Program-made: the position numbers and the translations under genes
Part shown: positions 11,931 through 12,481 of the stretch, one piece after another
How positions within the stretch are numbered: position 1 is the stretch's first letter
Layout: every line of letters begins with the position of its first letter
Notes under the pieces: model-generated
The model's input: only the letters and a program-made list of their open reading frames with translations
The model's database searches: none
What the model was told of the DNA's origin: nothing
Assembly: GCA_043788745.1 (NCBI GenBank)
Contig: JAYVTO010000331.1
Coordinates: 1-12,481, forward strand
DNA length: 12,481 nucleotides
Source: JBBQWZ01 sp043788745
GTDB taxonomy: Bacteria; Acidobacteriota; Terriglobia; Bryobacterales; Bryobacteraceae
Direction of reading: 5' to 3'

Positions 11931-12481
11931 ATGTGGAATCGACTGATTTCCTGGTGGGAAGTAAGAACGCGCGGCAAGGACCTGCGAGGTCCGCTGCCGA
12001 TTCAGAAAGACGTTTTGAAGGACCGGCATTCGAGCGCCGAGATTCAAGTGATGTCGATTCTGGCCCTGCTTCTGTTCTTGCCGCTGGTTGGCTTGGCCTA
12101 CTACTGGTATTCCGGACCCCAGCGCGCCGAGAAGGAACTGGCCGATGGCATCCGGCTGACGACTCCGGGGCACTATGACGAGGCGGCAATGATGTTGACC
12201 AAGGCGCTCGGCACGCTTTCCGATTCGCATCCCAATCGCTACATGGCATTCCTGATGCGAGCGACGGCCAATCGCTATCTGGGCAACAAGGATCGCGCGC
12301 GCGAGGATTACGCCAAGGCGATCGAACTGCGGCCGGATTGCGCGCGCTGCTACTCGGAGCGGGCAAGCCTGCTGCGCGAACTCAAGGAGTATTCGTTGGC
12401 GCTCGAAGACCTGGACCGGGCGCAGGCGTCCGGCAAAACCGCGGAGGACTACGCGGAGCGCGCGTCCATTTACGAAGAAAC
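11931..12481 (+). CDS. Membrane-anchored TPR-repeat protein (3' end cut by window edge)
   Basis: The frame opens at ATG 11931 and runs off the window after 183 codons. Residues 1-40 are polar and cytoplasmic (MWNRLISWWEVRTRGKDLRG), followed by one transmembrane helix at about 43-62 (VMSILALLLFLPLVGLAYYW). From about 70 onward come helical hairpins of TPR type: GHYDEAAMMLTKALGTL, NRYLGNKDRAREDYAKAIEL, then YSERASLLRELKEYSLALED and YAERASIYEE, each with the usual small-large-Tyr/Ala spacing. TPR domains bind proteins; this one would face the periplasm. GAGG lies 10 nt before the ATG. It is 33 bp after the glycosyltransferase gene and may act with it in envelope glycosylation, which is inference from position only. 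Confidence 0.85.
   Translation, partial: MWNRLISWWEVRTRGKDLRGPLPIQKDVLKDRHSSAEIQVMSILALLLFLPLVGLAYYWYSGPQRAEKELADGIRLTTPGHYDEAAMMLTKALGTLSDSHPNRYMAFLMRATANRYLGNKDRAREDYAKAIELRPDCARCYSERASLLRELKEYSLALEDLDRAQASGKTAEDYAERASIYEE

Overview
The window looks like a chromosomal segment from a high-GC Gram-negative bacterium, most likely an acidobacterium related to Solibacter/Bryobacter. This is an inference from the gene mix: a PEP-CTERM protein, an NHL-repeat remnant, a Flp pilin, a DXD-type GT-C glycosyltransferase, and many dispersed palindromic repeats that give arginine/serine-rich shadow peptides. No rRNA, tRNA or other taxonomic marker is present.

Layout. (1) 1-455: the end of a small hypothetical gene (+), converging on (2) a two-gene unit on the minus strand (1455-2027, then 481-1458). 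It encodes an unrecognised protein with a C-terminal membrane segment and a zeta-crystallin-type quinone oxidoreductase, joined by an ATGA stop/start overlap. (3) 2028-3429: a gene-poor stretch of repeats with a frameshifted IS200-like/REP-associated tyrosine transposase (RAYT), many hairpins and a decayed NHL-repeat fragment. (4) 3430-4074: a secreted PEP-CTERM protein (+). (5) 4412-5010: a ParD/ParE-type toxin-antitoxin pair (-) with an operator-like set of half-sites. (6) 5297-8639: a vitamin B6 block on the minus strand, transcribed in the order MocR-family regulator (pdxR-like), pdxS, pdxT. The 368-bp pdxS-pdxT gap holds two tandem arrays around a perfect 24-bp inverted repeat. (7) 8640-9815: about 1.2 kb without a convincing intact gene. 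It holds more copies of the dispersed repeats, a strong orphan UUCG-loop terminator and an integrase (IS481/IS3-type) remnant. (8) 9874-10062: a Flp pilin (-) with its own terminator, divergent from (9) an integral-membrane GT39-like glycosyltransferase (10302-11897, +) and a TPR protein that runs off the right edge.

The best-supported functional unit is PdxS/PdxT, which makes pyridoxal 5'-phosphate (PLP) from ribose/ribulose 5-phosphate, glyceraldehyde 3-phosphate and glutamine. The upstream MocR-type regulator, which carries a PLP-binding aminotransferase fold, is its probable sensor. The most unusual feature is the density of repeats: a shared palindrome-containing repeat occurs at five places, two hairpin types each recur, and two copies have grown into tandem arrays inside the pdx unit. 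The RAYT remnant suggests, but does not prove, how such palindromes spread. I found no convincing wholly new multi-gene system; the repeat network and the unusual pdxS-pdxT spacer are the parts most worth following up.
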